A stretch of DNA of 45,784 bases. It comes from Sphingobacteriaceae bacterium. GTDB taxonomy: Bacteria; Bacillota; Sulfobacillia; Thermaerobacterales; RSA17. Within the stretch, counting starts at the first letter, position 1; every line of letters begins with the position of its first letter. A program made the translations under genes and the position numbers. The notes below the pieces were generated by a model. It saw nothing but the letters and a program-made list of their open reading frames with translations. It was not told where the DNA came from and did no database searches. Below are positions 15,429 through 32,795 of this stretch, piece by piece. The stretch spans positions 1-45,784 of the forward strand of contig DATGRI010000018.1 of NCBI GenBank assembly GCA_035303785.1. The letters run 5' to 3'.

Positions 15429-16106
15429 ATGGTGCCTTCCTCCCATGAGGAGAGCGAAGTCCAGAAGAGCCGGGCTACGGCGGCGGTGGCCGACGAAGCC
15501 GACCAGGATGTCCACGGCGCCGGCGCCGGCCAAGAGGAAGCCCCCGACCAGGCGGAGGAGGCGGCTGAAGACAGCCCCGGCCCGTCCGCTCCTTGGTATG
15601 TCATCCACACTTATTCCGGCTATGAAAACAAAGTGAAGGCCAACCTGGAGAAGCGGGTGGTCTCCATGGGCATGGAAGACAAGATCTTCGACATCGTCGT
15701 GCCCATGGAAGAGCACATCGAGGTCAAGGACGGCAAGAAGCGCATCGTTCAGAAGAAGATTTTCCCCGGCTACGTCCTGGTCCAGATGGAGATGACCGAC
15801 GAGTCGTGGTACGTGGTGCGCAACACCCCGGGCGTGACGGGGTTCGTCGGATCCGGCGGCCGTCCCATTCCCCTCTTGCCCGAAGAGGTCGAAGACATCC
15901 GCAAGCAGATGGGCGTGGAGCATCCCAGGCCCAAGATTGACTTCAACGTGGGTGAGAGTGTTAAAGTTCGTTCCGGGCCCTTCGAAGGCTTCGTGGGCGT
16001 CATCGACCACATCGACGCGGAAAAGGGCAAGTTGAAGGTTTTGGTCTCCATGTTCGGCCGGGAGACCCCTTTGGAATTGGATTTGGGCCAGATCGAACGC
16101 CTGTAG
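15429..16106 (+). CDS. nusG: transcription termination/antitermination factor NusG, with acidic N-terminal extension
   Basis: Binds the RNA polymerase clamp through its NGN domain and links polymerase to Rho or to ribosomal protein S10 through its KOW domain. NGN starts at WYVIHTYSGYE (about 56) and includes IFPGYVLVQM; the KOW domain is at about 170-225 (GESVKVRSGPFEGFVGVI). Ahead of NGN are about 55 residues rich in Glu, Asp, Ala and Gln that normal NusG (about 175 residues) lacks. The extension appears genuine because ATG 15429 has AGGAGAGGG just upstream and no internal start has one. Total 225 residues. Confidence 0.95.
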   Translation: MVPSSHEESEVQKSRATAAVADEADQDVHGAGAGQEEAPDQAEEAAEDSPGPSAPWYVIHTYSGYENKVKANLEKRVVSMGMEDKIFDIVVPMEEHIEVKDGKKRIVQKKIFPGYVLVQMEMTDESWYVVRNTPGVTGFVGSGGRPIPLLPEEVEDIRKQMGVEHPRPKIDFNVGESVKVRSGPFEGFVGVIDHIDAEKGKLKVLVSMFGRETPLELDLGQIERL

Positions 16107-16148
16107 ACTGTCAGCGGCGGGGTAGCCCGGTGGGGAGGTTGCTGGTGC

Positions 16149-16574
16149 ATGGCTAAAAAGGTAATCGGTGTGATCAAGCTCCAGGTGCCTGCGGGCAAGG
16201 CGAGCCCGGCGCCCCCGGTGGGACCCGCCCTGGGTCAGTATCAGTTGAACATCATGGGCTTCTGCAAGGATTTCAACGCCCGCACCGCCGATCAGGCTGG
16301 CACCATCATCCCGGTGGAAATCACCGTTTACGCTGATCGTTCCTTCAGCTTCATTACAAAGACGCCGCCGGCGGCCGTGCTGCTGAAGCAGGCGGCCGGC
16401 ATCGACAAGGGCGGCGGCGAACCGCAGAAGGCTGCGGCGGGCCGGGTGACCCGGAAGCAGATCGAGGAAATCGCGTCCAAGAAGATGCCCGACTTGAACG
16501 CCCATGATCTGGCGGCAGCGGTGCGGATGATTGAAGGCACCGCCAAGAGCATGGGCCTGGAGATCGTCGACTGA
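16149..16574 (+). CDS. rplK: 50S ribosomal protein L11
   Basis: Part of the GTPase-associated centre, 141 residues, normal length. N-terminal domain [27 protein letters not shown] motif and C-terminal rRNA-binding domain ending in the [14 protein letters not shown] region. The usual GVNIM is QLNIM here. ATG 16149 has GGGGAGG at 16132-16138. Gene order nusG-rplK-rplA is standard. Confidence 0.97.
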   Translation: MAKKVIGVIKLQVPAGKASPAPPVGPALGQYQLNIMGFCKDFNARTADQAGTIIPVEITVYADRSFSFITKTPPAAVLLKQAAGIDKGGGEPQKAAAGRVTRKQIEEIASKKMPDLNAHDLAAAVRMIEGTAKSMGLEIVD

Positions 16575-16609
16575 TTTGAAGGGCTGGGCAAGCGCAGGAG
16601 GTTAAGGTG

Positions 16610-17311
16610 ATGGCAAGGCGGGGTAAGCGATATCGGGAAGCCGTCGCGGAATTGGACCAGGATCGCCTCCACTCGCCCAGGGAGGCTCTCGCCCTGGTGA
16701 AGGAGCGGGCCTGGGCCAATTTCGATGAAACGGTGGAAGTGGCGGTGCGTCTGGGCGTGGATGTGCGCCATGCCGACCAGATGGTGAGGGGCACCGTCGT
16801 TCTCCCCCACGGCACCGGCCGGCAGGTGAGGGTGCTGGTGTTCGCCAAGGGCGAAAAGGCCCAGGAGGCGTTGAAGGCCGGCGCCGACTTCGTGGGCGAC
16901 GATGATTTGGTTGCCAAGATCCAGGGAGGCTGGCTGGACTTTGACGTGGCCATCGCCACCCCCGACATGATGGGCGTGGTGGGCCGCATGGGCAGGATTC
17001 TGGGCCCCCGGGGCCTGATGCCCAATCCCAAGTCGGGCACCGTCACCTTCGACGTTGCCCAAGCCGTCAAGGAATCGAAGGCAGGCAAGGTGGAATTCCG
17101 CACCGATCGGGCGGGCATCGTCCACGTTGCCATCGGCAAAGTTTCTTTCGACCTGGACCACCTGATGGAAAATTTCACCACCTTGATGGACGCCTTGGTG
17201 AAGGCCAAGCCGGCCGGAGCCAAGGGTCAGTACGTCCGCTCGGTGACGGTTTCGTCCACCATGGGTCCGGGCATCAAGATTCACCCGCATCACGCGGTTT
17301 CTGCCGCTTAA
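16610..17311 (+). CDS. rplA: 50S ribosomal protein L1
   Basis: L1-stalk protein that also acts as a translational repressor of its own operon in several bacteria. 233 residues with the signature region around [22 protein letters not shown] 16610 has AGGAGG at 16596-16601; GTG 16607 directly before it is less likely. A long hairpin and the L10 leader follow. Confidence 0.97.
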   Translation: MARRGKRYREAVAELDQDRLHSPREALALVKERAWANFDETVEVAVRLGVDVRHADQMVRGTVVLPHGTGRQVRVLVFAKGEKAQEALKAGADFVGDDDLVAKIQGGWLDFDVAIATPDMMGVVGRMGRILGPRGLMPNPKSGTVTFDVAQAVKESKAGKVEFRTDRAGIVHVAIGKVSFDLDHLMENFTTLMDALVKAKPAGAKGQYVRSVTVSSTMGPGIKIHPHHAVSAA

Positions 17312-17342
17312 GCGGCTTGCAAGCCTAAGACAACAGGTGCCG

Positions 17343-17374
17343 GCCGCCTGCCGCCCCGGGGCGGGCAGGACGGC
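17343..17374 (+). other. long G+C-rich hairpin between rplA and the L10 leader
   Basis: GCCG and CCTGCC (17343-17352) pair with GGCAGG and CGGC (17364-17374), with a self-complementary CCCCGGGG core. No T run follows, so termination is doubtful; it may be an RNA processing or stability element. Confidence 0.4.
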
Positions 17375-17397
17375 GGCTTAAGGGGCCGGTGGCCCGC

Positions 17398-17540
17398 CTG
17401 TCGAGGTGAACCCATCTTCATATCGGCGAGTGGACCGGGAGTACGGGACCGGGGCCGCCCAGGCTCCGGCGTCGTGCCGCGGTGCATGTTGCCTTCACCT
17501 CGACAGCCCTGCCGGCGACCCAACGGCGGGGTTTTTTCGT
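17398..17540 (+). promoter_or_regulatory. ribosomal protein L10 leader (L10-L12 binding site) with attenuator
   Basis: Structured leader ahead of rplJ. CTGTCGAGGTGAA (17398-17410) pairs perfectly over 13 bp with TTCACCTCGACAG (17494-17506), closing a domain that contains GGGAGTACGGGACCGGGG, similar to the internal-loop region bound by L10(L12)4 in Bacillota. The closing stem abuts a terminator (17507-17537). Expected role: excess L10-L12 complex stabilises the fold that permits termination, lowering rplJL expression. An open reading frame runs through the leader in frame with rplJ but has no start signal. Confidence 0.8.
17507..17537 (+). terminator. attenuator terminator of the L10 leader
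   Basis: CCCTGCCG (17507-17514) pairs with CGGCGGGG (17524-17531) with one T-G pair, then TTTTTT (17532-17537), seven bases before the rplJ ribosome binding site. Confidence 0.8.
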
Positions 17541-17558
17541 GGAGAGGAGGTGAAGGGC

Positions 17559-18089
17559 ATGTCGGCTACCCGGGAGCAAAAGGCTGCGGTGGTAGCTGAG
17601 CTCCAGGAAAAGTTCAGCAAGGTTCAGGGAGCCGTTCTGGCGGACTTCAGGGGCATGAACGTAGCCCAGGCCAACCAGCTCCGGCGCCGGATGCGGGAGG
17701 CCGGCGTGGAGTTCAAGGTGGTGAAGAACACCTTGGCCCGGCGGGCAGCCAAGGAAGCCGGCCTGGACGAACTGGAGGAGCACCTGGTGGGGCCCACGGC
17801 GGTGGCCTTCGGCTACGACGATCCCGTCACCGCCGCCAAGGCGCTGCAGAGCTACATTAAGGAATTCGGTCTCCTTTCAGTAAAGGCTGGCGTTTTGGAA
17901 GGCCGGGTCATCTCGGCCGATGAGGTGAAGACCCTGGCGGACCTGCCCGGCCGGGACGAACTGCTGGCCAAGGTGGCCGGCGGCTTCACGGCGCCCCTGG
18001 CGGGGTTCGCCGGTGCCCTTTCGGGTGTACTGCGCGGTTTGGTCAACGTGCTGGATGGGGTGCGCAAGCAGAAGGAAGCGGCGGCCTGA
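17559..18089 (+). CDS. rplJ: 50S ribosomal protein L10
   Basis: Base of the L7/L12 stalk, binding several L12 dimers through its C-terminal helix, and autoregulator through the leader just upstream. 176 residues; N-terminal rRNA-binding domain with ADFRGMNVAQANQLRRRMRE and FKVVKNTLARRA. ATG 17559 follows GAGGAGGTGA at 17544-17553. A frame open to 17406 is the leader, not protein. Confidence 0.96.
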   Translation: MSATREQKAAVVAELQEKFSKVQGAVLADFRGMNVAQANQLRRRMREAGVEFKVVKNTLARRAAKEAGLDELEEHLVGPTAVAFGYDDPVTAAKALQSYIKEFGLLSVKAGVLEGRVISADEVKTLADLPGRDELLAKVAGGFTAPLAGFAGALSGVLRGLVNVLDGVRKQKEAAA

Positions 18090-18154
18090 CGGGCTCCTGC
18101 CGCGGCGCAGGGCAATGCCGTCGGGCAAGAACATTTCTTTAACATACGTTGGAC

Positions 18155-18178
18155 GGCTGGCCGCCGGGAGCGGCAGCC
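18155..18178 (+). other. hairpin in the rplJ-rplL gap, next to the rplL ribosome binding site
   Basis: GGCTG and CCGC (18155-18164) pair with GCGG and CAGCC (18170-18178), one bulged G. The GGAGGAGG of rplL begins right after it. The rplJ-rplL gap is 106 bases. Confidence 0.45.
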
Positions 18179-18195
18179 GGAGGAGGTAGTCAGGA

Positions 18196-18579
18196 ATGTC
18201 CAAGGTAGCCGAAGTGCTGGAAATGGTCAAAGGCATGACCGTGGTGGAACTGGCGGAGCTGGTCAAGGCTTTTGAGGAGGAGTTCGGCGTCACCGCCGCC
18301 GCGCCGGTAGTGGCTGCCGCCGGCCCCGTAGCCGCTGCCACCGGCGACGCTGCCCCGGCGGAGGAGAAGTCGGAATTTGACGTCATCCTGGCCGCCGCCG
18401 GCGACAAGAAGATTCAGGTCATCAAGGTGGTCCGGGAGTTGACCGGCCTCGGCCTGAAGGAAGCCAAGGACCTGGTGGATTCCGCCCCCAAGCCCATCAA
18501 GGAGGGCGTGAGCCAGGAAGAAGCCGAGGAGATCAAGGCCAAGCTGAGCGAAGTAGGTGCCACGGTGGAGGTCAAGTAA
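18196..18579 (+). CDS. rplL: 50S ribosomal protein L7/L12
   Basis: Multi-copy stalk protein that recruits translational GTPases. 127 residues: N-terminal dimerisation helices (1-35), Ala/Pro-rich hinge (about 36-55), and C-terminal factor-binding domain with [28 protein letters not shown] precedes ATG 18196. A terminator follows. Confidence 0.97.
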   Translation: MSKVAEVLEMVKGMTVVELAELVKAFEEEFGVTAAAPVVAAAGPVAAATGDAAPAEEKSEFDVILAAAGDKKIQVIKVVRELTGLGLKEAKDLVDSAPKPIKEGVSQEEAEEIKAKLSEVGATVEVK

Positions 18580-18617
18580 GACCAAGCAGGACACCGGCTT
18601 CGCCGGCCCAAGACGAC

Positions 18618-18651
18618 AAAAAGCACCCGCTCCCATGCGGCGTGCTTTTTT
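18618..18651 (+). terminator. terminator after rplL
   Basis: AAAAAGCAC and CGC pair with GCG and GTGCTTTTTT (18618-18651), six-base loop, imperfect in the middle, ending in a run of T. A smaller hairpin CCGGC-TTC-GCCGG lies just before it. Confidence 0.85.
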
Positions 18652-18675
18652 CGTAATGGCGATGGCCGGACCCGT

Positions 18676-18704
18676 TTGACAGCCTCCGAGCCCTTTGCTA
18701 ATAT
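18676..18704 (+). promoter_or_regulatory. sigma-A promoter of rpoBC
   Basis: TTGACA (18676-18681), 17-base spacer, TAATAT (18699-18704). It follows the rplL terminator, so rpoBC can be transcribed independently of rplJL. Confidence 0.8.
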
Positions 18705-18710
18705 ACTATC

Positions 18711-18998
18711 TTGCCATGTCGTTGTCTTTTTGCGGGCTGCATTCAGCCTACAGCAGACTGCTGTGGAACTATTCATCAGAGGGTGGCATAAATCCTCCAT
18801 TTCCATGCCAGACTGCTTAGACAGCGCGAAACTATTGCATCTCGACCGCCACATGCAAGAGATTGTCCTCAGGGTCATCCTGGAGGACATCTGCTTTATT
18901 GAAGGAGTTCGGCCATTCTTTTAGCTTAGTCCCTAATCTCCATATTGGGTGCCGTCGCTGCCAGGCGAGGAGCCCGATCCAAAAGGAGTGACGCCTGC
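18711..18998 (+). promoter_or_regulatory. long hairpin-rich 5' leader of rpoB
   Basis: About 290 untranslated bases, visibly lower in G+C than the coding regions. Serial inverted repeats: GGCTG/CAGCC (18735-18748), the palindrome ACAGCAG-A-CTGCTGT (18750-18764), TGGCAT/ATGCCA (18784-18810), TTGCAT/ATGCAA (18835-18858), TGTCCTC-AGG/CCT-GAGGACA (18864-18889) and TCGC/GCGA (18955-18968). No T run, so not an obvious terminator. I do not recognise a known leader class. Reading frames across it have no ribosome binding site. Confidence 0.55.
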
Positions 18999-26395
<7,397 letters not shown>

Positions 26396-26430
26396 GGGAC
26401 ACGGCGCCCCGGGAAAGGCCGCGCCATCCC

Positions 26431-26459
26431 TTGCATAGTGGATACCTCGGTGCTAGAAT
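26431..26459 (+). promoter_or_regulatory. promoter of the str operon
   Basis: TTGCAT (26431-26436), 17-base spacer, TAGAAT (26454-26459) preceded by TGC (extended -10). It lies about 85 bases before the L7Ae-like gene. Confidence 0.7.
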
Positions 26460-26545
26460 ATACGAGTGTCTGCCACCATGTAGCCTGGGGAAAGAGTTGT
26501 TTAGCAACAATGTCCGGCCCATGGTGACAGGAGGTTGCGAACAAC

Positions 26546-26800
26546 GTGTATGAAGCCGTGCGCGCCGCCCGCCGGCGGGCCGTCGGCACCAAGCAGGCGC
26601 TGAAGGCGGTCTCCCGGGGCGCGGCCAAGGCAGTGTATGTTGCTCGTGACGCTGAACCCCATGTGGTGAAAGGTCTCATCGACCTGTGCAACGAGAAGCA
26701 AGTGGCTGTTTTCGAAGTGGATTCCATGGCCGACCTGGGGCGGACCGCCGGGATCAAGGTGGGCGCCGCCGCAGTGGCCATTCTCCATGACACCGATTAG
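26546..26800 (+). CDS. L7Ae/L30e/S12e/Gadd45 family RNA-binding protein (YbxF type)
   Basis: Small kink-turn RNA-binding protein, 84 residues, of the kind found just before rpsL in Bacillota (Bacillus YbxF, also called RplGB). Typical features: [33 protein letters not shown] and the hydrophobic [11 protein letters not shown] end. GTG 26546 has ACAGGAGGTT at 26527-26536. It is the first gene of the str operon here. The K-turn binding role is from the family, not shown by this sequence. Confidence 0.88.
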   Translation: MYEAVRAARRRAVGTKQALKAVSRGAAKAVYVARDAEPHVVKGLIDLCNEKQVAVFEVDSMADLGRTAGIKVGAAAVAILHDTD

Positions 26801-26813
26801 GGAGGTGCGGAAC

Positions 26814-27188
26814 TTGCCCACGATTAGCCAACTGGTGCGTAAGGGCCGGAAGAAGGTGACCAAGAAGTCCGGCTCGCCGGCCCTGCAGAGAAATCCCCAA
26901 CGCCGGGGGGTCTGTCTTCAGGTCCGCACCACCACTCCGAAGAAGCCTAATTCGGCCCTGCGGAAGATTGCCAGGGTGCGCCTGACCAACGGCATCGAAG
27001 TGACGGCCTACATCCCCGGCGAAGGCCACAACCTGCAGGAGCACTCGGTAGTGCTCGTCCAGGGTGGCCGGGTCAAAGACTTGCCCGGTGTAAGGTACCA
27101 GATCGTACGCGGTGCATTGGATGCAGCGGGCGTCGAAAACCGGAACCAGGGGCGTTCCAAGTACGGGACCAAGAAGCCCCGCAACTGA
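26814..27188 (+). CDS. rpsL: 30S ribosomal protein S12
   Basis: Decoding-centre protein, 124 residues, normal length. Contains [18 protein letters not shown] with the lysines tied to streptomycin sensitivity and [23 protein letters not shown] 26814 is the start: GGAGGTG at 26801-26807 and the usual [11 protein letters not shown] opening. Confidence 0.97.
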   Translation: MPTISQLVRKGRKKVTKKSGSPALQRNPQRRGVCLQVRTTTPKKPNSALRKIARVRLTNGIEVTAYIPGEGHNLQEHSVVLVQGGRVKDLPGVRYQIVRGALDAAGVENRNQGRSKYGTKKPRN

Positions 27189-27269
27189 TTCGGCGCCAGA
27201 CTGAAGTCGAAGCTTTGTGGTAGGAGCTCTTGGAAAAGGCTTTCCGCCATAAGGAACGGCCTGGGTAAG

Positions 27270-27294
27270 TCCTCGTGAGGATCCGAGGATTTTT
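27270..27294 (+). promoter_or_regulatory. attenuator-like hairpin in the rpsL-rpsG gap
   Basis: CCTCG (27271-27275) pairs with CGAGG (27284-27288), followed by ATTTTT (27289-27294). The same bases can instead form TCCTC-GT-GAGGA (27270-27281), which would break the terminator-like stem. Upstream, GGAAA-AGGC-TTTCC (27231-27244) is another hairpin. The gap is 144 bases, long for this operon. Confidence 0.4.
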
Positions 27295-27332
27295 CTACGC
27301 TTTCTTTAGAGGTTTGCTTGGGAGGGAAAAGG

Positions 27333-27803
27333 GTGCCGAGACGCGGCAGCGCCGAACGCCGCCGGGTGGAGCCGGATCCAGTATACGGCAATGAGATGGT
27401 GGCGCGGTTTATCAACAAGTTGATGCAAGACGGCAAGAAGGGCTTGGCCCAGAAGATCTTTTACACCGCCCTGGACCAGGTGGCCGCCAAGACCGGGCGG
27501 GATGCCCTGAGCACCTTCGAGCAGGCGGTGAAGAACACCATGCCCGTGCTGGAGGTCAGGCCGCGCCGGGTGGGCGGCTCCACCTATCAGGTTCCCATGG
27601 AAGTCCGGCCGCGTCGACGCATGAGCCTGGCCCTGCGCTGGCTGGTGGAGGCGGCCAGGACCCGCAGCGAGCGGACCATGGTGGACCGCTTGGCGGCAGA
27701 AATCATCGAAGCAGCAGGAGGGACGGGCGGGGCCGTGCGCCGCAAGGAAGAGATTCACCGCATGGCCGAGGCCAATCGCGCCTTTGCCCACTACCGTTGG
27801 TAA
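27333..27803 (+). CDS. rpsG: 30S ribosomal protein S7
   Basis: Primary 16S rRNA-binding protein of the 30S head, 156 residues, the usual length. Opens [10 protein letters not shown] and contains the helical core through [24 protein letters not shown] 27333 has GGGAGG at 27320-27325. In E. coli S7 represses its operon by binding the rpsL-rpsG gap; the structured gap here allows a similar control. Confidence 0.96.
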   Translation: MPRRGSAERRRVEPDPVYGNEMVARFINKLMQDGKKGLAQKIFYTALDQVAAKTGRDALSTFEQAVKNTMPVLEVRPRRVGGSTYQVPMEVRPRRRMSLALRWLVEAARTRSERTMVDRLAAEIIEAAGGTGGAVRRKEEIHRMAEANRAFAHYRW

Positions 27804-27840
27804 GGTCCCGTCATCTTTCAGAGAGAGAGGGGGTCGCGTC

Positions 27841-29937
27841 ATGCCTCGCGATTTCCCACTAGAGCGCATCAGGAATATCGGTATTGCGGCGCACATTGAC
27901 GCCGGCAAGACTACAACCACGGAACGCATCCTCTTCTACACGGGGCGCGTCCACCGGATGGGCGAAACCCACGAGGGTGCCGCGACCATGGACTGGATGG
28001 TCCAGGAGCAGGAGCGGGGCATCACCATCACCTCCGCCGCTACCACCTGCTTCTGGAAGGATCACCGGATCAACATCATTGACACCCCGGGGCACGTGGA
28101 CTTCACCGTAGAAGTGGAGCGCTCCCTGCGGGTGCTGGACGGCGTGATCGCCGTGTTCTGCGCCCGGGGCGGCGTGGAGCCCCAGTCGGAGACGGTCTGG
28201 CGCCAGGCCGACCGCTACGGGGTGCCCCGTATCGCTTACGTTAACAAGATGGACATCGTGGGCGCCGACTTCGAGCGGGTCGTGGGCCAGCTGCGGGACC
28301 GCCTGGGGGCCAACGCCGTGCCGGTGCAGCTGCCCATCGGCGCTGAGAACGATTTCACCGGCATCGTGGATTTGATTAACCAGGAAGCCTGGCTCTACAA
28401 GGACGACCTGGGCACCGAGTACGAGATCGGGGAAATCCCCGCCGACATGCAGGACAAGGTGGCCGAGTACCGGGAGCGGCTCCTGGAAGCGGTGGCCGAC
28501 CTGGATGAAGAATTGATGGAGCGCTACCTGGAGGGCGAGGAGATTACGCCCGATGAAATCAGGGCCGCCCTGCGCAAGGGCACTTTGTCCGTCTCGGTGG
28601 TGCCTGTATTCTGCGGCTCTTCTTACCGCAACAAAGGTGTACAACTCCTCCTGGACGGCATCATCCACTTCCTGCCCTCACCCAAGGATGTGCCGGCCAT
28701 CGAGGGCACCATCCCCGGCGAGGACACCCCGGCCGAGCGGCGCCCCGACGACGACGAGCCCTTCTCGGCTCTCGCCTTCAAGATCATGACCGATCCCTAC
28801 GTGGGCAAGCTGGTCTTCTTCCGTGTCTACTCGGGCGTGCTCAAGTCCGGGTCCTACGTGTACAACGTGTCCAAGGGCAAGCGGGAGCGGGTTGGCCGCC
28901 TGGTGATGCTCCACGCCAACCACCGGGAAGAGATCGACGAGGTGCGGACGGGCGACATCGCCGCCGCCGTCGGCCTGAAGGACATCCAGACGGGCGACAC
29001 CTTGTCCCAGGAGGATGCTCCCATCCTGCTGGAGTCCATCGAATTCCCGGAGCCGGTCATCGATGTGGCCATCGAGCCCAAGACCCAGGCGGACCAGGAC
29101 CGCATCGGCGAAGCCCTGCGCAAGCTGGGCGAGGAGGACCCCACCTTCCGGGTCCGCACCGACGAGGAAACGGCCCAGACCATCATTTCCGGCATGGGCG
29201 AACTCCACCTGGAGGTCATCGTCGACCGCCTGCTGCGGGAGTTCAAGGTGGAGGCCAAGGTGGGCCGGCCCCAGGTGGCCTACCGGGAGACCATCACCCA
29301 GGCCGTATCCGGCGTCGAGGGCAAGTACATCCGCCAGACAGGTGGCCGCGGCCAGTACGGCCACGTGATCATCAACGTGGAGCCCCTGGAGAGGGGTCAA
29401 GGCTTCGAATTCGAGAGCAAGATCGTGGGCGGCGTCATCCCCAAGGAATTCATCCCCGCCGTAGAGGCCGGCATCGAGGAAGCCCTGGGAGGCGGCGTGC
29501 TGGCCGGCTACCCCATGGTGGACGTGCGGGTGGAACTGGTGGACGGCAGCTTCCACGAGGTTGACTCTTCGGAGATTGCCTTTAAGATCGCAGCGTCCCA
29601 GGCCCTGAAAGCCGCGGCTTCTCAGGCCGGGCCCGTGCTGCTGGAGCCGCTGATGCGTGTGGAGGTGGTCGCGCCTGAGCAATATCTGGGCGATGTCATC
29701 GGTGATATCAACGCACGCCGGGGGCGTGTAGAAGGCACCGAGCCGGTGCCCGGCGGCCAGGCCATTACCGCCCTGGTGCCCTTGGCGGAGATGTTCGGAT
29801 ACGCTACGGACCTCCGGTCCCGCACCCAAGGCCGGGGTACGTACAGCATGCAGTTGGCCCACTACGAGGTTGTACCGCAGCAGATGGCGCAGGAATTGAT
29901 TGACAAGGTGCGCGGCACCGTCAAGGTGTCGCAGTAA
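27841..29937 (+). CDS. fusA: elongation factor G
   Basis: Translocation GTPase, 698 residues. G1 [15 protein letters not shown]3 DTPGHVDF, G4 NKMD, then domains II-V with the ribosome-binding motif region [12 protein letters not shown] 27841 lies after AGAGAGAGGGGG. A frame open further upstream (27784) overlaps rpsG and lacks family similarity. Confidence 0.98.
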   Translation: MPRDFPLERIRNIGIAAHIDAGKTTTTERILFYTGRVHRMGETHEGAATMDWMVQEQERGITITSAATTCFWKDHRINIIDTPGHVDFTVEVERSLRVLDGVIAVFCARGGVEPQSETVWRQADRYGVPRIAYVNKMDIVGADFERVVGQLRDRLGANAVPVQLPIGAENDFTGIVDLINQEAWLYKDDLGTEYEIGEIPADMQDKVAEYRERLLEAVADLDEELMERYLEGEEITPDEIRAALRKGTLSVSVVPVFCGSSYRNKGVQLLLDGIIHFLPSPKDVPAIEGTIPGEDTPAERRPDDDEPFSALAFKIMTDPYVGKLVFFRVYSGVLKSGSYVYNVSKGKRERVGRLVMLHANHREEIDEVRTGDIAAAVGLKDIQTGDTLSQEDAPILLESIEFPEPVIDVAIEPKTQADQDRIGEALRKLGEEDPTFRVRTDEETAQTIISGMGELHLEVIVDRLLREFKVEAKVGRPQVAYRETITQAVSGVEGKYIRQTGGRGQYGHVIINVEPLERGQGFEFESKIVGGVIPKEFIPAVEAGIEEALGGGVLAGYPMVDVRVELVDGSFHEVDSSEIAFKIAASQALKAAASQAGPVLLEPLMRVEVVAPEQYLGDVIGDINARRGRVEGTEPVPGGQAITALVPLAEMFGYATDLRSRTQGRGTYSMQLAHYEVVPQQMAQELIDKVRGTVKVSQ

Positions 29938-29973
29938 CCCACTTCTTGCGGAGTAAGGGGAGGGATCCCGGGT

Positions 29974-31161
<1,188 letters not shown>

Positions 31162-31190
31162 GGTATTGGGCTGAAGGGGGGAACGTGACG

Positions 31191-31502
31191 ATGGCACCGA
31201 CCCAGAAGATTCGCATCCGCCTGCGGGCGTTCGAGCACGGCATACTGGATCAGTCGGCTGAGCGGATCGTCGACACCGCCCGCCGCAGCGGTGCGCGGGT
31301 GGCAGGTCCCGTTCCCCTGCCGACGGAGAGGAACGTCTTCACCGTGCTGACCGCGCCCAACGGTGAAAAGGACATTCGTGAACAGTTCGAGATGCGTACC
31401 CACAAGCGTCTGATCGACATCCTGGATCCGACGCCCAAGACGGTAGACGCCCTGATGCGGCTCGACTTGCCCGCCGGGGTGGACATCGAAATCAAGCTGT
31501 AA
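31191..31502 (+). CDS. rpsJ: 30S ribosomal protein S10
   Basis: 30S head protein and NusE, the partner of NusG/NusB in antitermination. 103 residues, normal. Contains [15 protein letters not shown] and [15 protein letters not shown] 31191 has AAGGGGGGA at 31174-31182; GTG 31185 is possible. No S10-type leader: only 29 bases separate it from tuf, so it is probably in the same transcript. Confidence 0.97.
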   Translation: MAPTQKIRIRLRAFEHGILDQSAERIVDTARRSGARVAGPVPLPTERNVFTVLTAPNGEKDIREQFEMRTHKRLIDILDPTPKTVDALMRLDLPAGVDIEIKL

Positions 31503-31515
31503 GGGGAGACCGGCT

Positions 31516-32163
31516 TTGTCACCGGGCATCTTAGGCCGCAAGATCGGCATGACTCAGCTTTTTGATGAAAACGGCAATCTGGTGCCGGTAACAGTTGTCC
31601 AGGCCGGTCCGTGCGTTGTGGTGCAGAAGCGGACTCTCGAACGGGACGGTTACGAAGGGATTCAGCTGGGCTACGGCAGCGTCAAGGAACGCAAGGTCAC
31701 CCGGCAGATGAAGGGCCACTTCCAAAAGGCCGGGGTGGAGCCCACCCGCCTGCTGCGAGAGTTCCCGCTGGAAGCCGGTGCCCAGCTGGAAGAAGGCCAG
31801 GTCATCGACGTGAGCATGTTCAGCGAGGGGCAGTATGTGGATGTGAGCGGCACCTCCCGGGGCAAGGGCTTTGCCGGCAGCATCAAGCGGCACGGCTTCT
31901 CCCGGGGCCCCATGAGCCACGGTTCCAAATACCACCGGGGCACGGGCGGCCTAAGCGGATCCACATTCCCCGGACGGGTGTTCAAAGGCCGGCGCATGCC
32001 CGGCCGCATGGGCGGCCGGCGGGTCACCGTCCGGGGCCTGCCCGTGGTGAAAGTGGATGCTGAACGCCACCTCCTGGTCTTGCGGGGCTCCGTCCCCGGG
32101 GCCCGGGGCAGCATCGTGGAAATTCGCCCCACTACGGTTGCAGGCAAGAAGAGTCGGGAGTGA
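31516..32163 (+). CDS. rplC: 50S ribosomal protein L3
   Basis: Early assembly protein near the peptidyl transferase centre, 215 residues. Opens [17 protein letters not shown] and contains [17 protein letters not shown] and [17 protein letters not shown] 31516 has AAGGGGAG at 31501-31508. Confidence 0.97.
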   Translation: MSPGILGRKIGMTQLFDENGNLVPVTVVQAGPCVVVQKRTLERDGYEGIQLGYGSVKERKVTRQMKGHFQKAGVEPTRLLREFPLEAGAQLEEGQVIDVSMFSEGQYVDVSGTSRGKGFAGSIKRHGFSRGPMSHGSKYHRGTGGLSGSTFPGRVFKGRRMPGRMGGRRVTVRGLPVVKVDAERHLLVLRGSVPGARGSIVEIRPTTVAGKKSRE

Positions 32164-32168
32164 AGGTT

Positions 32169-32795
32169 ATGCCGAAGGTGCCCGTCTACGACTTGGAGGG
32201 CCAGCAGGTAGATGAAATTGAATTGCCCGCGGCGGTGTTCGATGCGCCCGTTAATCCCGGCTTGATGCACCGGGCCGTGGTCATGTATTTGGCCAACCAA
32301 AGGACGGGCACTGCTGCCACCAAAACCCGCGCCATGGTGCGGGGCGGCGGCAGGAAGCCCTGGCGGCAGAAGGGCTTGGGCCGGGCTCGCCACGGCAGTA
32401 TCAGGTCGCCCATCTGGCGGGGAGGCGGGGTCACCTTTGGCCCCCAGCCCAGGGACTACCGGCAGAAGATGCCCAAGAAGGCACGCCGGAGCGCCCTGCG
32501 CTCTGCCTTGACCAGCAAGGTGCGGGAGGGCTCCCTGCTCATAGTTGATGGGCTCTCCATGGAGCAGCCCAGCACCAAGGGGATGGCCCGCATTCTGGAC
32601 AACCTGAAGGCCGGCCGCAACCCCTTGATCGTGACGGCGGAGCACGACGCCACCGTCTACAGGGCGGCCCGCAACCTGCCCGGCACGGCGGTGATGGCTG
32701 CCCGGGACCTGAACACCTACGCCGTCCTCCGGCACGGAGCCCTGGTGATGGCCCGGGAGGCCGTTGCGGCGGTGGAGGAGGTATTGGCACCGTGA
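32169..32795 (+). CDS. rplD: 50S ribosomal protein L4
   Basis: Exit-tunnel protein, 208 residues. Contains NQRTGTAATKTRAMVRGGGR and KGLGRARHGSIRSP, the tunnel loop. ATG 32169 is chosen because GGAG in the end of rplC is eight bases upstream; GTG 32160 overlapping the L3 stop is the alternative. Its stop overlaps the L23 start by four bases. Confidence 0.96.
   Translation: MPKVPVYDLEGQQVDEIELPAAVFDAPVNPGLMHRAVVMYLANQRTGTAATKTRAMVRGGGRKPWRQKGLGRARHGSIRSPIWRGGGVTFGPQPRDYRQKMPKKARRSALRSALTSKVREGSLLIVDGLSMEQPSTKGMARILDNLKAGRNPLIVTAEHDATVYRAARNLPGTAVMAARDLNTYAVLRHGALVMAREAVAAVEEVLAP

Noticed and set aside
17406-17558. N-terminal extension of rplJ
   Set aside because: The frame is open but the stretch is the L10 leader and terminator; the ribosome binding site and family N-terminus are at 17559.
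18676-18924. An 82-codon open frame over the rpoB leader
   Set aside because: Its first codon is the -35 hexamer of the rpoB promoter, no ribosome binding site precedes any start in it (including ATG 18805), and the product resembles nothing known.
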